64,000 nucleotides of DNA from Brachybacterium sp036311905 (GCF_036311905.1 NZ_JAZDCH010000021.1:1-64000), one strand, 5' to 3'; positions 1 through 7,875 are shown, counted from the first letter of the stretch. The notes: generated from the sequence alone by a model not told the origin. Program-made: numbers and translations.

Positions 1-44
1 CCGGGCCCTCGCTCGTCGGCGGGTGTCGTACCCTGCCCGATCGT

Positions 45-674
45 TCAGCCGGGGACGACGCCCCAGCCGATGAGGAACGAGTGGATGGCGTCGAAGATCA
101 TCTGCGTCGAGATCGCGGCCAGCAGCACGCCCGCGATCCGGGTGACGAGGGTGACGCCGCCCTTGCCGAGCAGCCGCGCGATGATGCCGGAGAAGCGCAT
201 CACCGAGTACATGACCACGGCCATGAGCACGAGCGCGATCACGAGCGCCGCGATGCGGTCGGAGCGGCCGCCGGTCTGGTCGACGAAGAGCATCATCGCC
301 ACGATCGCGCCGGGACCGCCGAGCAGCGGCGTCCCCAGCGGCACGAGGGCGACGTTGACCCCGTCGCTCGCGGCCATCTCCCCCTCCTTGCCGGCCAGCA
401 GCTGCAGCGCGATGATCAGCAGCAGGAGACCGCCGGAGAACTGCAGCGCCGGCAGCGAGATGTGCATGTAGTCGAGGATGAAGCGGCCGAACAGCGCGAA
501 GGTGCTGATGATCAGCATCGCGACGCCCACGGCGACCAGGGCGGCACGGGACCGCTGCTTCGCGGTCATGCTGCCGGTCAGCGACAGGAAGATCGGGATC
601 GTCCCCGGAGGGTCGATGATGACGAAGAGGGTGACGAAGACTCCCGCGAGGAAGCTCAGGTCGACCAGGTCCAT
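45..674 (-). CDS. MarC family integral membrane protein
   Basis: A 209-residue membrane protein of the MarC family, whose biochemical role is unsettled despite the antibiotic-resistance name. Hydrophobic segments lie at about residues 7-27, 44-66, 74-94, 117-136, 140-160 and 178-200. The first loop carries DPPGTIPIF and the region before segment four carries PLLGGPGAI, the two Pro/Gly motifs typical of the family. The ATG at 674 gives the normal family length. It lies 19 bp inside the end of the upstream PHP gene, so the pair is probably co-transcribed and translationally coupled. Confidence 0.9.
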   Translation of the reverse strand: MDLVDLSFLAGVFVTLFVIIDPPGTIPIFLSLTGSMTAKQRSRAALVAVGVAMLIISTFALFGRFILDYMHISLPALQFSGGLLLLIIALQLLAGKEGEMAASDGVNVALVPLGTPLLGGPGAIVAMMLFVDQTGGRSDRIAALVIALVLMAVVMYSVMRFSGIIARLLGKGGVTLVTRIAGVLLAAISTQMIFDAIHSFLIGWGVVPG

Positions 675-1555
675 GGACGGATGACCTCGGTGCTGCTCGT
701 GGCGCGACGGATGATCGCGGCCAGGACGTCCGGCTGCGTGAGGTTCTCTCCGAGCCGGTTGGGTTTGCCCGCGCCATGGTAATCGCTGCCGCCGGTCACG
801 AGGAGCCCATGAGACCGGGCGAACTCCCGCAGTCGCCGCCGCTCCGGCTCGTCCTGCTCCCGGTGATCGACCTCGATGCCCGCGAGCCCGGCGCCGATCA
901 TGTCCTCCAGCACCGACGCGGGCACCTCGGCGTCCCTTGTCCCCGACGCGGGATGCGCCGCGATCGCGACCCCGCCCGCCTCGCGGATGGCCCACACAGC
1001 GGTCGCCGGGGAGGGTGCGTAGTAGGGCACGTAGTAGGGGCCGCTCGGATGGAGGATCTCGCGGAACGCCGCGGAGCGGTCCGGGAGCACGCCGTGGGCG
1101 ACGAGGGCGTCGGCGATGTGGGGGCGACCGATCACCGTGTCCCCGTCGGCCGCCTGCGCGCGGACGTCTTCCCAGGCGATGGGGTGGTCGCGGCCGATCA
1201 GCTCGACCATCCGCTGCGCCCGCTCGACGCGGCTGCGGCGGGCGCGGGCCATCTCGTGCGCGAGCTCGGTGTCCGGCGAGGGGTCGACGAGCAGGGCGAG
1301 CACGTGCACGCTGAGCCCCTGGTGCTCGGCGGAGACCTCGATCCCGGGCACCACCGAGACGCCGCTCGCCGCGCTGGCCGCCGGGATCTCGCCCCAGCAC
1401 CCGACGGTGTCGTGATCGGTCACCGCGATCGTCCCCAGACCCGCCTCCGCGGCCCGCGCGAGCAGCTCGGCGACGGTGCAGGTGCCGTCGGACCAGGAGG
1501 TGTGGGTGTGCAGGTCGATGCGCTCCGCGTCCTCGAGGGCTGACCTGTCTCTCAT
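656..1555 (-). CDS. PHP-domain metal-dependent phosphoesterase
   Basis: A 299-residue PHP-domain protein resembling YciV-type phosphoesterases, which hydrolyse phosphodiester or nucleotide 3',5'-bisphosphate substrates; the exact substrate here is unknown. Metal-binding motifs are visible as DLHTHTSWSDGT (H16, H18, D23), AVTDHDT, GIEVSA, the AHPASG histidine and GGSDYHG near the C-terminus. The reading frame stays open upstream to 1885, but similarity to the family begins only at ATG 1555. A TACGCT hexamer ends 6 nt before that ATG, so the transcript is probably leaderless. The gene is followed by overlapping marC and faces pepP across a 37-bp gap. Confidence 0.9.
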   Translation of the reverse strand: MRDRSALEDAERIDLHTHTSWSDGTCTVAELLARAAEAGLGTIAVTDHDTVGCWGEIPAASAASGVSVVPGIEVSAEHQGLSVHVLALLVDPSPDTELAHEMARARRSRVERAQRMVELIGRDHPIAWEDVRAQAADGDTVIGRPHIADALVAHGVLPDRSAAFREILHPSGPYYVPYYAPSPATAVWAIREAGGVAIAAHPASGTRDAEVPASVLEDMIGAGLAGIEVDHREQDEPERRRLREFARSHGLLVTGGSDYHGAGKPNRLGENLTQPDVLAAIIRRATSSTEVIRPWTWST

Positions 1556-1561
1556 GCACCC

Positions 1562-1567
1562 AGCGTA
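1562..1567 (-). promoter_or_regulatory. Predicted -10 of a leaderless promoter for the PHP gene
   Basis: TACGCT read on the minus strand, separated by 6 nt (GGGTGC) from the ATG at 1555. With the usual distance from -10 to start site, transcription would begin at or next to the A of the ATG. Confidence 0.6.
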
Positions 1568-1580
1568 GTGGGCCGCGTGA

Positions 1581-1586
1581 GACGAT
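1581..1586 (+). promoter_or_regulatory. Predicted -10 of a leaderless promoter for pepP
   Basis: GACGAT followed by exactly 6 nt and then the ATG at 1593. It is weaker than TANNNT because position 1 is G, but A2 and T6 are kept. It lies 13 bp from the opposing PHP-gene -10. Confidence 0.4.
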
Positions 1587-1592
1587 CGGGGG

Positions 1593-3155
1593 ATGGACAC
1601 CTCGACCCCGCAGGACACCCCGACCCCGCAGGACCCCTCGACCCCGGAGGCCTCCGGGAGCGCGGCCAAGGACCTCTCCTCCCGCGGTGACTCGCGCTCG
1701 CAGCGCCCCACCAACGAGGCGTTCCGCGAGTTCATCGCCTCCGGGTGGGACGAGACGGTCCCCGCGGCGGAGCCGCTGCCCGCGTCGGCGCACACCCCGG
1801 CACGTCGCGATGCGCTCGTGCGCCGCCTGCCGGCGACCCGCCTGGTGCTCCCCGCCGGGGTGCTGAAGGTGCGCTCGAACGACACCGACTACCCCTTCCG
1901 CCCCGACACCGCCTTCGCCTACTACAGCGGCCTCGGCACCGATGAGGAGCCCGACAGCGTGCTCGTGGTCGAGCCCTCGCCGGAGGATCCGGACACCGCC
2001 CGGGCGACCTACTTCTTCCGCCCCCGCGCGGGCTTCGACTCGAGCGAGTTCTACGCGGACTCCCGCTACGGGGAGATGTGGGTGGGACGCCGCCTCACCG
2101 TCGAGGAGGCCTCCGGTCGTCTCGGCGTCGAGGTGCGCCACATCGACGAGCTGCGCGATCACCTCGCGAAAGACGTCGGCGCCCAGCTCTCCCTCGCGGC
2201 GATGCCCGGTGTCGACGCGGCCGTCGAGGCGATGGTCGAGGAGATCCGCACCCAGAACGGACTGCCCGGCGGGGACGAGGCGCAGACCGAGCACGCCGCG
2301 CTGAAGGAGGCCGCGAGCGAGCAGCGGCTGGTCAAGGACGCCTACGAGATCGAGCAGATGCGGGCCGCCGTCGACGCCACGATCCGCGGCTTCGAGCAGG
2401 TCGTCGCGCATCTCCCCGAGGCCGTCGCGCATGCGCGCGGCGAGCGGGTCATCGAGGGCGTCTTCGCCCGCACCGCGCGCGCCGACGGCAACGGCGTCGG
2501 CTACGACACCATCGCCGCCGCGGGCGACCACGCCTGCACCCTGCACTGGATCCGCAACGACGGCCAGGTGCGCCCGGAGGACCTGGTCCTGGTCGATGCC
2601 GGCGTCGAGGTCGACTCGCTGTACACGGCCGACGTCACCCGCACCCTCCCGGTCTCCGGCACCTTCTCCCCCGCCCAGCGGAAGGTCTACGAGGCGGTGC
2701 TCGAGGCGGCCGACGCCGTCTTCGCCGTCGCCCGACCCGGCCTGCGGTTCCGCGACCTGCACGCGACCGCGATGGAGGTCGTGGCCCGCCACCTCGAGGA
2801 GTGGGGCCTGCTGCCAGGCACCGCCGCGGAGTCCCTCGCCCCCGAGGGCCAGTGGCACCGCCGCTGGATGGTGCACGGCACGAGCCACCACCTGGGCATG
2901 GACGTGCACGACTGCGCGCAGGCGCGGCGGGAGATGTACCTCGACGCGGAGCTCACCGAGGGCATGGTCTTCACCATCGAACCGGGCCTCTACTTCAAGG
3001 AGAACGACCTGCTCGTGCCCGAGGAGCTGCGCGGCATCGGCGTGCGCATCGAGGACGACGTGCTGGTGACCGCCGACGGAGTGGAGAACCTCTCGGCCGC
3101 GGCGCCCCGCCGCGCTGACGACGTGGAGGCCTGGATGGCTACCCTGGGCAGGTGA
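1593..3155 (+). CDS. pepP: Xaa-Pro aminopeptidase (M24B family)
   Basis: A 520-residue cytoplasmic metallo-aminopeptidase P that removes an N-terminal residue preceding proline. The N-terminal half (about residues 60-240) is the creatinase-type domain and the C-terminal half is the pita-bread catalytic fold. Dinuclear metal ligands are visible in LVLVDAGVEVDSLYTADVTR (two Asp), HGTSHHLGMDVHD (His), TIEPGLYF (Glu) and GVRIEDDVL (Glu). The first 35 residues are a Thr/Pro/Ser-rich tail with TPQD repeats. The ATG at 1593 lacks a Shine-Dalgarno sequence and fits the leaderless pattern. Its stop overlaps the next gene's GTG by 4 nt. Confidence 0.95.
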   Translation: MDTSTPQDTPTPQDPSTPEASGSAAKDLSSRGDSRSQRPTNEAFREFIASGWDETVPAAEPLPASAHTPARRDALVRRLPATRLVLPAGVLKVRSNDTDYPFRPDTAFAYYSGLGTDEEPDSVLVVEPSPEDPDTARATYFFRPRAGFDSSEFYADSRYGEMWVGRRLTVEEASGRLGVEVRHIDELRDHLAKDVGAQLSLAAMPGVDAAVEAMVEEIRTQNGLPGGDEAQTEHAALKEAASEQRLVKDAYEIEQMRAAVDATIRGFEQVVAHLPEAVAHARGERVIEGVFARTARADGNGVGYDTIAAAGDHACTLHWIRNDGQVRPEDLVLVDAGVEVDSLYTADVTRTLPVSGTFSPAQRKVYEAVLEAADAVFAVARPGLRFRDLHATAMEVVARHLEEWGLLPGTAAESLAPEGQWHRRWMVHGTSHHLGMDVHDCAQARREMYLDAELTEGMVFTIEPGLYFKENDLLVPEELRGIGVRIEDDVLVTADGVENLSAAAPRRADDVEAWMATLGR

Positions 3156-4483
3156 GCACCACCCAGACGCCGCGCTTCTACGCCGCCCGCCTCGCCGGCA
3201 CCTCCGTCTTCGACCCGATCGGGGACGCGGTGGCGACCGTGCGCGACGTCGTCGTGGTGCCCCAGGACCGGGCCCCGGCGCGCGCGGTGGGATTCGTCGT
3301 CGAGGTCGCGGCCAAGCGCCGCGTGTTCCTCCCCATCACCCGTGTCACCTCCATCTCCCCCGGACAGGTGATCTCGACCGGGGTGCTCAACGTGCGCCGC
3401 TTCGAGAAGCGCGCCGGCGAGCTGCTCGTGATCGGCGACCTGCTGGACCGCGTGGTGTCGCTGACCGACGGCTCCGGGGAGGCGACCGTGCTCGACGTCG
3501 CGCTCGAGCAGAACCGGCATCGCGACTGGGAGGTCTCGCGCCTGCACGTCCGCCGCCGCGCCAAGGGCGGGTCCCTCTCGCGCCTGGTCAGCCGCGGCGC
3601 GACGCTCACGGTGGATCCCGAGGAGGTCACGGGGCTCTACGGCACGCAGGCCGAGCAGTCCGCGCATCTGCTCGCCGCGTCCTACCAGGAGCTGAACCCG
3701 GCGGATCTCGGCGAGATCATCCAGGAGCTGGATGCGAAACGGCGCATCGAGCTCGCGGCGGAGCTGTCCGACGAGCGCCTCGCCGACGTGCTCGAGGAGC
3801 TGCCGGAGGACATCCGCGTCGAGGTCGTCACCGGGCTGGACGCGACCCGTGCCGCCGACGTGCTCGACGTGATGGACCCCGACGACGCCGCGGACCTCGT
3901 CCAGGAGCTGCCGGAGCAGGTCGCCTCGGAGCTGCTGGACCTGATGGAGCCCGAGGAGGCGGAGGACGTCCGCCGCCTGCTGGCGTACGACGAGTACACC
4001 GCGGGCGGCATGATGACCACGGAGCCGCTGGTCGTCGCCCCCGAGACGCCCGTCGCGACGTGCCTGGCGATGATCAGCCGCGAGCAGCTGCACGCCGCGC
4101 TCGCCTCGACGGTGCACGTGTGCCGCTCCCCGCTCGAGACGCCGACGGGGAAGCTGCTGGGCATCGTCCACTTCCAGCAGCTGCTGCGCGAGCGACCCGA
4201 CCGCGCGGTCGGCGACCTGCTCGACGCGGACAAGGTCGCGGTCGCCCCCTCCGCCCACCTCTCCGAGGTCACGCGCGAGATGGCGACCTACAACCTGGTC
4301 TCGATCCCCGTGATCGACGACGACGGGCGCCTGCTCGGCGCGGTGACGGTCGACGACGTGCTCGACCACGTCCTGCCCGAGGACTGGCGCGAGGAAGACG
4401 AGCCGCGCCCCATCACCGGGCAGATCGACCTGTCCGAGATCGCGCGGGCCACCTCTCGTGACAGCCGGGAGGGGGAGGGATGA
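3152..4483 (+). CDS. Soluble MgtE N-domain and CBS-domain protein
   Basis: A 443-residue cytoplasmic protein with a PRC-barrel-like N-terminus (about 10-100), an MgtE intracellular N domain of short acidic helical repeats (about 165-280, including LDVMDPDDAADLVQELPE) and a tandem CBS pair (about 285-410). In MgtE magnesium channels this N-plus-CBS module gates the pore by sensing Mg2+, but here there is no transmembrane channel domain. I infer a metal or nucleotide sensor. The GTG start at 3152 overlaps the pepP stop (GTGA), and the stop overlaps the next ATG. From memory the same arrangement occurs in mycobacteria (Rv1232c-Rv1231c-mrp). Confidence 0.85.
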   Translation: MSTTQTPRFYAARLAGTSVFDPIGDAVATVRDVVVVPQDRAPARAVGFVVEVAAKRRVFLPITRVTSISPGQVISTGVLNVRRFEKRAGELLVIGDLLDRVVSLTDGSGEATVLDVALEQNRHRDWEVSRLHVRRRAKGGSLSRLVSRGATLTVDPEEVTGLYGTQAEQSAHLLAASYQELNPADLGEIIQELDAKRRIELAAELSDERLADVLEELPEDIRVEVVTGLDATRAADVLDVMDPDDAADLVQELPEQVASELLDLMEPEEAEDVRRLLAYDEYTAGGMMTTEPLVVAPETPVATCLAMISREQLHAALASTVHVCRSPLETPTGKLLGIVHFQQLLRERPDRAVGDLLDADKVAVAPSAHLSEVTREMATYNLVSIPVIDDDGRLLGAVTVDDVLDHVLPEDWREEDEPRPITGQIDLSEIARATSRDSREGEG

Positions 4484-5175
4484 TGGCCGAGCACTCCTCG
4501 GGGAACCTCGACGACCCGGCGCCCCGCAACCGCCGTCTGCTGCCGCGCAATCCCCTCTCCGGGGACGCCTTCGGTCGCGGGGCGGAGGCCTTCGCCCGCG
4601 CGATGGGCACCCCCGCCTTCCTCGTCGCGATGACGGTCTTCTGCGCCGTCTGGCTCACCTGGAACTCGCTCGCGCCGGAGTCGGCGCAGTTCGATCCGCG
4701 GGCGCTGAACTTCACCCTGCTCACGCTGATCCTGTCCCTGCAGGCCTCCTACGCCGCACCGCTGCTGCTGCTCGCACAGAACCGCCAGGACGACCGCGAC
4801 CGCGTGCAGGTCGAGCAGGACCGGCAGTCCAACGAGCGCAATCACGCCACCACCGACTTCATCACCCGTGAGATCGCGGGCCTGCGCCTGGCCCTGAACG
4901 ACGTCGCCACGCGCGACTTCGTGCGCGGCGAGCTGCGGGATCTGCTCGAGGAGCTCGAGCCCGAGGAGAAGCCCGGCGCCCGCAGCGGCGCCTCCGGCCG
5001 GGGTGCCGCGGCGGACCGCGAGAACACGCAGACGCCCGCCCTCGCCGCGCCCGACCTGGAACTGCTGCGCGCCATGGTGCGCGAGGAGCTCGCCGCCGCG
5101 CTCGCGAGCGGCGGCCCCGCCGTCGGCCCCGACCCCACCCCGACCCCCGCCCCCGAGGAGCCCGAGACCCGATGA
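4480..5175 (+). CDS. DUF1003 membrane protein
   Basis: A 231-residue DUF1003-family protein. Two transmembrane helices lie at about residues 45-65 and 77-99. They are followed by a charged, probably helical segment (NRQDDRDRVQVEQDRQSNER) and an acidic Pro-rich C-terminal tail. No enzymatic motif is visible and the family has no firmly established function. It overlaps the upstream MgtE-N/CBS gene (ATGA) and the downstream mrp gene (ATGA), so the three proteins are expected in a fixed ratio. I infer it may be the membrane partner of the soluble MgtE-N/CBS protein. A second in-frame ATG at 4483 is closer to the GGGAGG purine tract. Confidence 0.85.
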   Translation: MMAEHSSGNLDDPAPRNRRLLPRNPLSGDAFGRGAEAFARAMGTPAFLVAMTVFCAVWLTWNSLAPESAQFDPRALNFTLLTLILSLQASYAAPLLLLAQNRQDDRDRVQVEQDRQSNERNHATTDFITREIAGLRLALNDVATRDFVRGELRDLLEELEPEEKPGARSGASGRGAAADRENTQTPALAAPDLELLRAMVREELAAALASGGPAVGPDPTPTPAPEEPETR

Positions 5176-6320
5176 CCAGCACGGAGCACGCGGACGTCGA
5201 CCCCCGGGTCGCGCAGATCCACGAGGCGCTCACCGGGGTGATCGACCCCGAGATCCACAGGCCCATCACCGAGCTGGGCATGGTCGACGAGGTGACGGTC
5301 GATGCCGAAGGCGTCGCGCGCGTCGAGGTGCTCGTGACCATCGAGGGCTGCCCCATGCGGGACCGCATCGAGCGGGACACCGCCGAGGCCACCGCGACCG
5401 TTCCCGGGCTGACCCGCGTCGAGGTCTCCACCTCGGCGATGACCGAGGAACAGCGACGCGCCCTGACCGAGAGGCTGCGCCAGGGCCGACGCCAGATCCC
5501 CTTCAACCAGCCCGGGAACCTCACCCGCATCTACGCCGTCTCCTCCGGCAAGGGCGGTGTCGGGAAGTCGACGGTGACCGCGAACCTCGCGGCGGCGATG
5601 GCCGCCGACGGTCTGCGCGTCGGCGTCATCGACGCCGACATCCACGGCTTCTCGATGCCGGGGATGTTCGGGATCACCGAGCAGCCGACGAAGGTCTCCG
5701 ACCTGCTGATGCCGCCGCAGGCCCATGGCGTCGCGGTGATGAGCATCGGCATGTTCGTGCCGGAGGGTCAGGCCGTCGTCTGGCGCGGACCGAAGATGCA
5801 CCGGGCGATCGAGCAGTTCGCCTCCGATGTCTTCTGGGGCGATCTCGACGTGCTGCTGCTGGACCTGCCGCCCGGCACGGGCGATGTCGCGATCTCGGTC
5901 GCGCAGCTGCTGCCCGGGGCGAAGATGCTGGTGGTGACCACCCCGCAGCATTCCGCGGCCTCGGTCGCCGAGCGCGTCGGCTCCCTCGCCACCTCGACCG
6001 AGCAGGAGGTCGCCGGCGTCGTGGAGAACATGGCCGGACTCGCCCTGCCCGACGGCAGCGTGATGGAGGTCTTCGGTACGGGCGGCGGGGACCGGGTCGC
6101 CGCGACCCTCGCCGGTGCCGTGAAGCATCCCGTGCAGGTGCTGGGGCGGATCCCGCTCGAGCCCGCCCTCCGCGAGGGCGCGGACCAGGGCGTGCCGCTC
6201 GTGGTCTCGGATCCGGACTCCCCTGCGGCGACCGCGTTGCGGGAGGTCGCCCGCTCGCTCACCCGGGCACCGCGCGGACTGGGCGGGATGAAGCTGCCGC
6301 TGTCGGTCACCCGGAGCTGA
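5172..6320 (+). CDS. mrp: Mrp/NBP35-type ATPase (Fe-S cluster carrier family)
   Basis: A 382-residue P-loop ATPase. Residues 10-90 form a DUF59/MIP18 domain containing the only cysteine (EGCPMRD, C60). Residues 118 onward form the Mrp ATPase with the deviant Walker A SGKGGVGKST at 125-134 and the LLLDLPPGTGD switch. Family members usually carry Fe-S clusters through a C-terminal CxxC pair. That pair is absent here, where VENMAGLALPDGS stands in its place, so cluster carriage would need C60 or another mechanism. It is the last gene of the pepP-to-mrp operon and converges on tatB. Confidence 0.9.
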   Translation: MTSTEHADVDPRVAQIHEALTGVIDPEIHRPITELGMVDEVTVDAEGVARVEVLVTIEGCPMRDRIERDTAEATATVPGLTRVEVSTSAMTEEQRRALTERLRQGRRQIPFNQPGNLTRIYAVSSGKGGVGKSTVTANLAAAMAADGLRVGVIDADIHGFSMPGMFGITEQPTKVSDLLMPPQAHGVAVMSIGMFVPEGQAVVWRGPKMHRAIEQFASDVFWGDLDVLLLDLPPGTGDVAISVAQLLPGAKMLVVTTPQHSAASVAERVGSLATSTEQEVAGVVENMAGLALPDGSVMEVFGTGGGDRVAATLAGAVKHPVQVLGRIPLEPALREGADQGVPLVVSDPDSPAATALREVARSLTRAPRGLGGMKLPLSVTRS

Positions 6321-6377
6321 CGGTCCCGGCGGACGGACCCGACGGACGGTCCCTGGAGACCGGCGTCGTCGGCCGGC

Positions 6378-6794
6378 TCAGGTGGCCTCGGGATCGAAGG
6401 GGGCGCGCTTGGGCCCCTCGTCCTTCTTCTTGCCCTTCGTGGAGCTCTTGGACCGGGAGGCGGCCGCGCCCGCGGCGGCACCGCCGGCGGCGACGCTGAG
6501 CGCCTCCTTGCTGGGCACGATGTCCTCGAGGGAGGTATCGCCCCAGGCCTCGCGGATGATGCGGCGGGGATCGTACTGGCGCGGGTCGTACTTGCGCAGG
6601 TCGTCGATGGCGATGCCCATCTCGTCCTCGACCGTGGCGCGGGAGTCGTCGACCCAGCGACGGGCCTGGCGGACCCAGGAGACGAGCTGCCGTGTGACCT
6701 CGGGGAGCCGTTGCGGACCCACGAAGAGCAGGAACACGATCAGCAGGATGACGAGCTCCCACCCGCCCAGTCCCATGAATCCTGTGCCGCCCAT
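6378..6794 (-). CDS. tatB: Sec-independent translocase component TatB
   Basis: A 138-residue membrane-anchored subunit of the twin-arginine translocase. It has one N-terminal helix (about 13-33) with the family pattern WEL...GPQRLP, then an amphipathic helix (VTRQLVSWVRQARRWVDD) and a charged, Lys-rich tail. The length and the long tail fit TatB better than TatA. Translation may start at ATG 6794, preceded by GGTGGAG, or at the internal ATG giving MGLGGWEL. It is divergent from the O-methyltransferase with 122 bp between them. Confidence 0.88.
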   Translation of the reverse strand: MGGTGFMGLGGWELVILLIVFLLFVGPQRLPEVTRQLVSWVRQARRWVDDSRATVEDEMGIAIDDLRKYDPRQYDPRRIIREAWGDTSLEDIVPSKEALSVAAGGAAAGAAASRSKSSTKGKKKDEGPKRAPFDPEAT

Positions 6795-6874
6795 GCTCCA
6801 CCTGTTGATCGGGTCCGACGATTAGCGGTGCCATTATTGCACCGGGAGCAGTAGGCCGGTCCCAGGCTCTGTCG

Positions 6875-6880
6875 TACAGT
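6875..6880 (+). promoter_or_regulatory. Predicted -10 for the O-methyltransferase gene
   Basis: TACAGT, 36 nt before the ATG at 6917. The leader carries a GGAGAGGGAG purine-rich ribosome-binding region. No convincing -35 is visible. Confidence 0.45.
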
Positions 6881-6916
6881 TGGCCGGTCAGGAGCAGCGA
6901 CGGAGAGGGAGCGCGG

Positions 6917-7570
6917 ATGTCGTCCGGAAAGGTGGCCAGCTGGGCCCATGGCGAGGAGTTCCTCGACGAGGCGTCCCTGTTCGCCGACGACGGCGTGCTC
7001 GCCCGGGCGCGCGACCGCGGCAACGAGCTGGGCGCGGCCCCCGTCCTGCCCGGGGCCGGCGCGCTGATGCGCATGCTGGCCGCCGCGGTGCAGGCCCGCA
7101 CCGCCGTGGAGATCGGCACCGGCAGCGGCGTCGGCTCGCTCTACCTGCTCTCCGGGATGCATCCCGACGGGGTGCTCACCACCATCGATCCCGAGGTCGA
7201 GAACCAGCGCGCCGCCCGGGAGGCCTTCTCCGAGGCCCGGGTGCGCACTCCCCGCGTGCGCACGATCGCGGGGCAGCCCCGCGAGGTGGTGGGCCGGCTG
7301 ACCGACCACGCCTACGACCTGGTGTGCTTCCCCGCCCAGGCCCCGCATTCCCTGGATCTGCTGCAGCATGCGCGTCGGCTGCTGCGCCCTGGCGGCGTGC
7401 TCGTCGTGCCGCACGCCCTCTTCCACGACCGGGTCGCGGATCCGGCGGCCCGCGACACCTCGACGCGCGCGGTCCGCGAGCTGCTCCGCGCCGTCTCGGA
7501 GTGCGAGGACCTGGTCAGCGTGCTGACCAGCAGCGGCGACGGCGTGCTCGCCGCCGTGCTCCGCCCCTGA
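6917..7570 (+). CDS. O-methyltransferase, SAM-dependent
   Basis: A 217-residue class I methyltransferase of the O-methyltransferase family 3 type. The SAM-binding glycine loop VEIGTGSGVGSLYLLSG is followed by the acidic strand end LTTIDPE, and LVCFPAQ/VLVVPHAL mark later core strands. The substrate is unknown; the fold matches the M. tuberculosis Rv1220c type. In many actinobacteria the gene sits beside sigE, but here the neighbours are divergent tatB and, downstream, a palindrome-rich convergent gap. A good ribosome-binding site precedes ATG 6917. Confidence 0.88.
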   Translation: MSSGKVASWAHGEEFLDEASLFADDGVLARARDRGNELGAAPVLPGAGALMRMLAAAVQARTAVEIGTGSGVGSLYLLSGMHPDGVLTTIDPEVENQRAAREAFSEARVRTPRVRTIAGQPREVVGRLTDHAYDLVCFPAQAPHSLDLLQHARRLLRPGGVLVVPHALFHDRVADPAARDTSTRAVRELLRAVSECEDLVSVLTSSGDGVLAAVLRP

Positions 7571-7663
7571 GGGCCCTCTCCCCCGCCCTCGCGCCCGTCG
7601 CGTCCGTCGCGCCCCTCTCCCCTCGCGGCCCCGAGGTCGCCATCCCCTCGCGCCTCCGGTTAG

Positions 7664-7712
7664 CCCCACAGACTTGGGTTTATTCGGCGCCGATAAGCCC
7701 AAGTCTGTGGGG
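7664..7712. repeat. Long near-perfect palindrome between convergent genes
   Basis: Two 19-nt arms (7664-7682 and 7694-7712) match with one T/C difference that still allows a G-U pair. The apparent loop 7683-7693 contains the self-complementary TCGGCGCCGA, so the whole element folds into about 24 paired bases with one bulged T and almost no loop. It could be a bidirectional terminator for the two convergent genes, or a mobile or REP-like element. Confidence 0.8.
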
Positions 7713-7775
7713 TTTCCCGTGGCCGGGCGGGAGTTGAGGGCCGGTGCGGGTTCCCCGGCGGCCGGGCGGGAGTTG
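7711..7775. repeat. Imperfect direct duplication, about 39-bp period
   Basis: GGCCGGGCGGGAGTTG occurs at 7721-7736 and 7760-7775. Each copy is preceded by GGTTTCCC or GGTTCCCC. The duplication lies directly beside the palindrome at 7664-7712. Confidence 0.7.
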
Positions 7776-7824
7776 GGCACCTCCCTCGCCGGGCCCGCCG
7801 CACACCCCACCCCGACACAGCAGC

Positions 7825-7854
7825 GGGGCCTCGCACCGTGCGGTGCGAGGCCCC
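7825..7854 (-). terminator. Hairpin terminator of the DUF3117 gene
   Basis: Perfect 13-bp stem GGGGCCTCGCACC (7825-7837) with its complement at 7842-7854 and a 4-nt loop. It lies 21 bp past the stop of the minus-strand DUF3117 gene. There is no strong U-tract, as is common in GC-rich actinobacteria. Confidence 0.75.
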
Positions 7855-7875
7855 GAGAGCGGCTGATGCCGTGGA

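Larger units (their letters stand above)
7571..7875. other. Convergent intergenic region, 305 bp
   Basis: There is no gene here. It holds a near-perfect long palindrome (7664-7712), a 39-bp-period direct duplication (7711-7775) and a G/C-rich terminator hairpin (7825-7854). The first 90 bases are C-rich with no recognisable signal. Confidence 0.8.

Noticed and set aside
45..2909. Very long minus-strand frame of 954 codons antisense to pepP
   Set aside because: Only its last 209 codons (MarC) show family features. The rest is repetitive Arg/Gly/Ala sequence produced by an open frame opposite GC-rich coding DNA.
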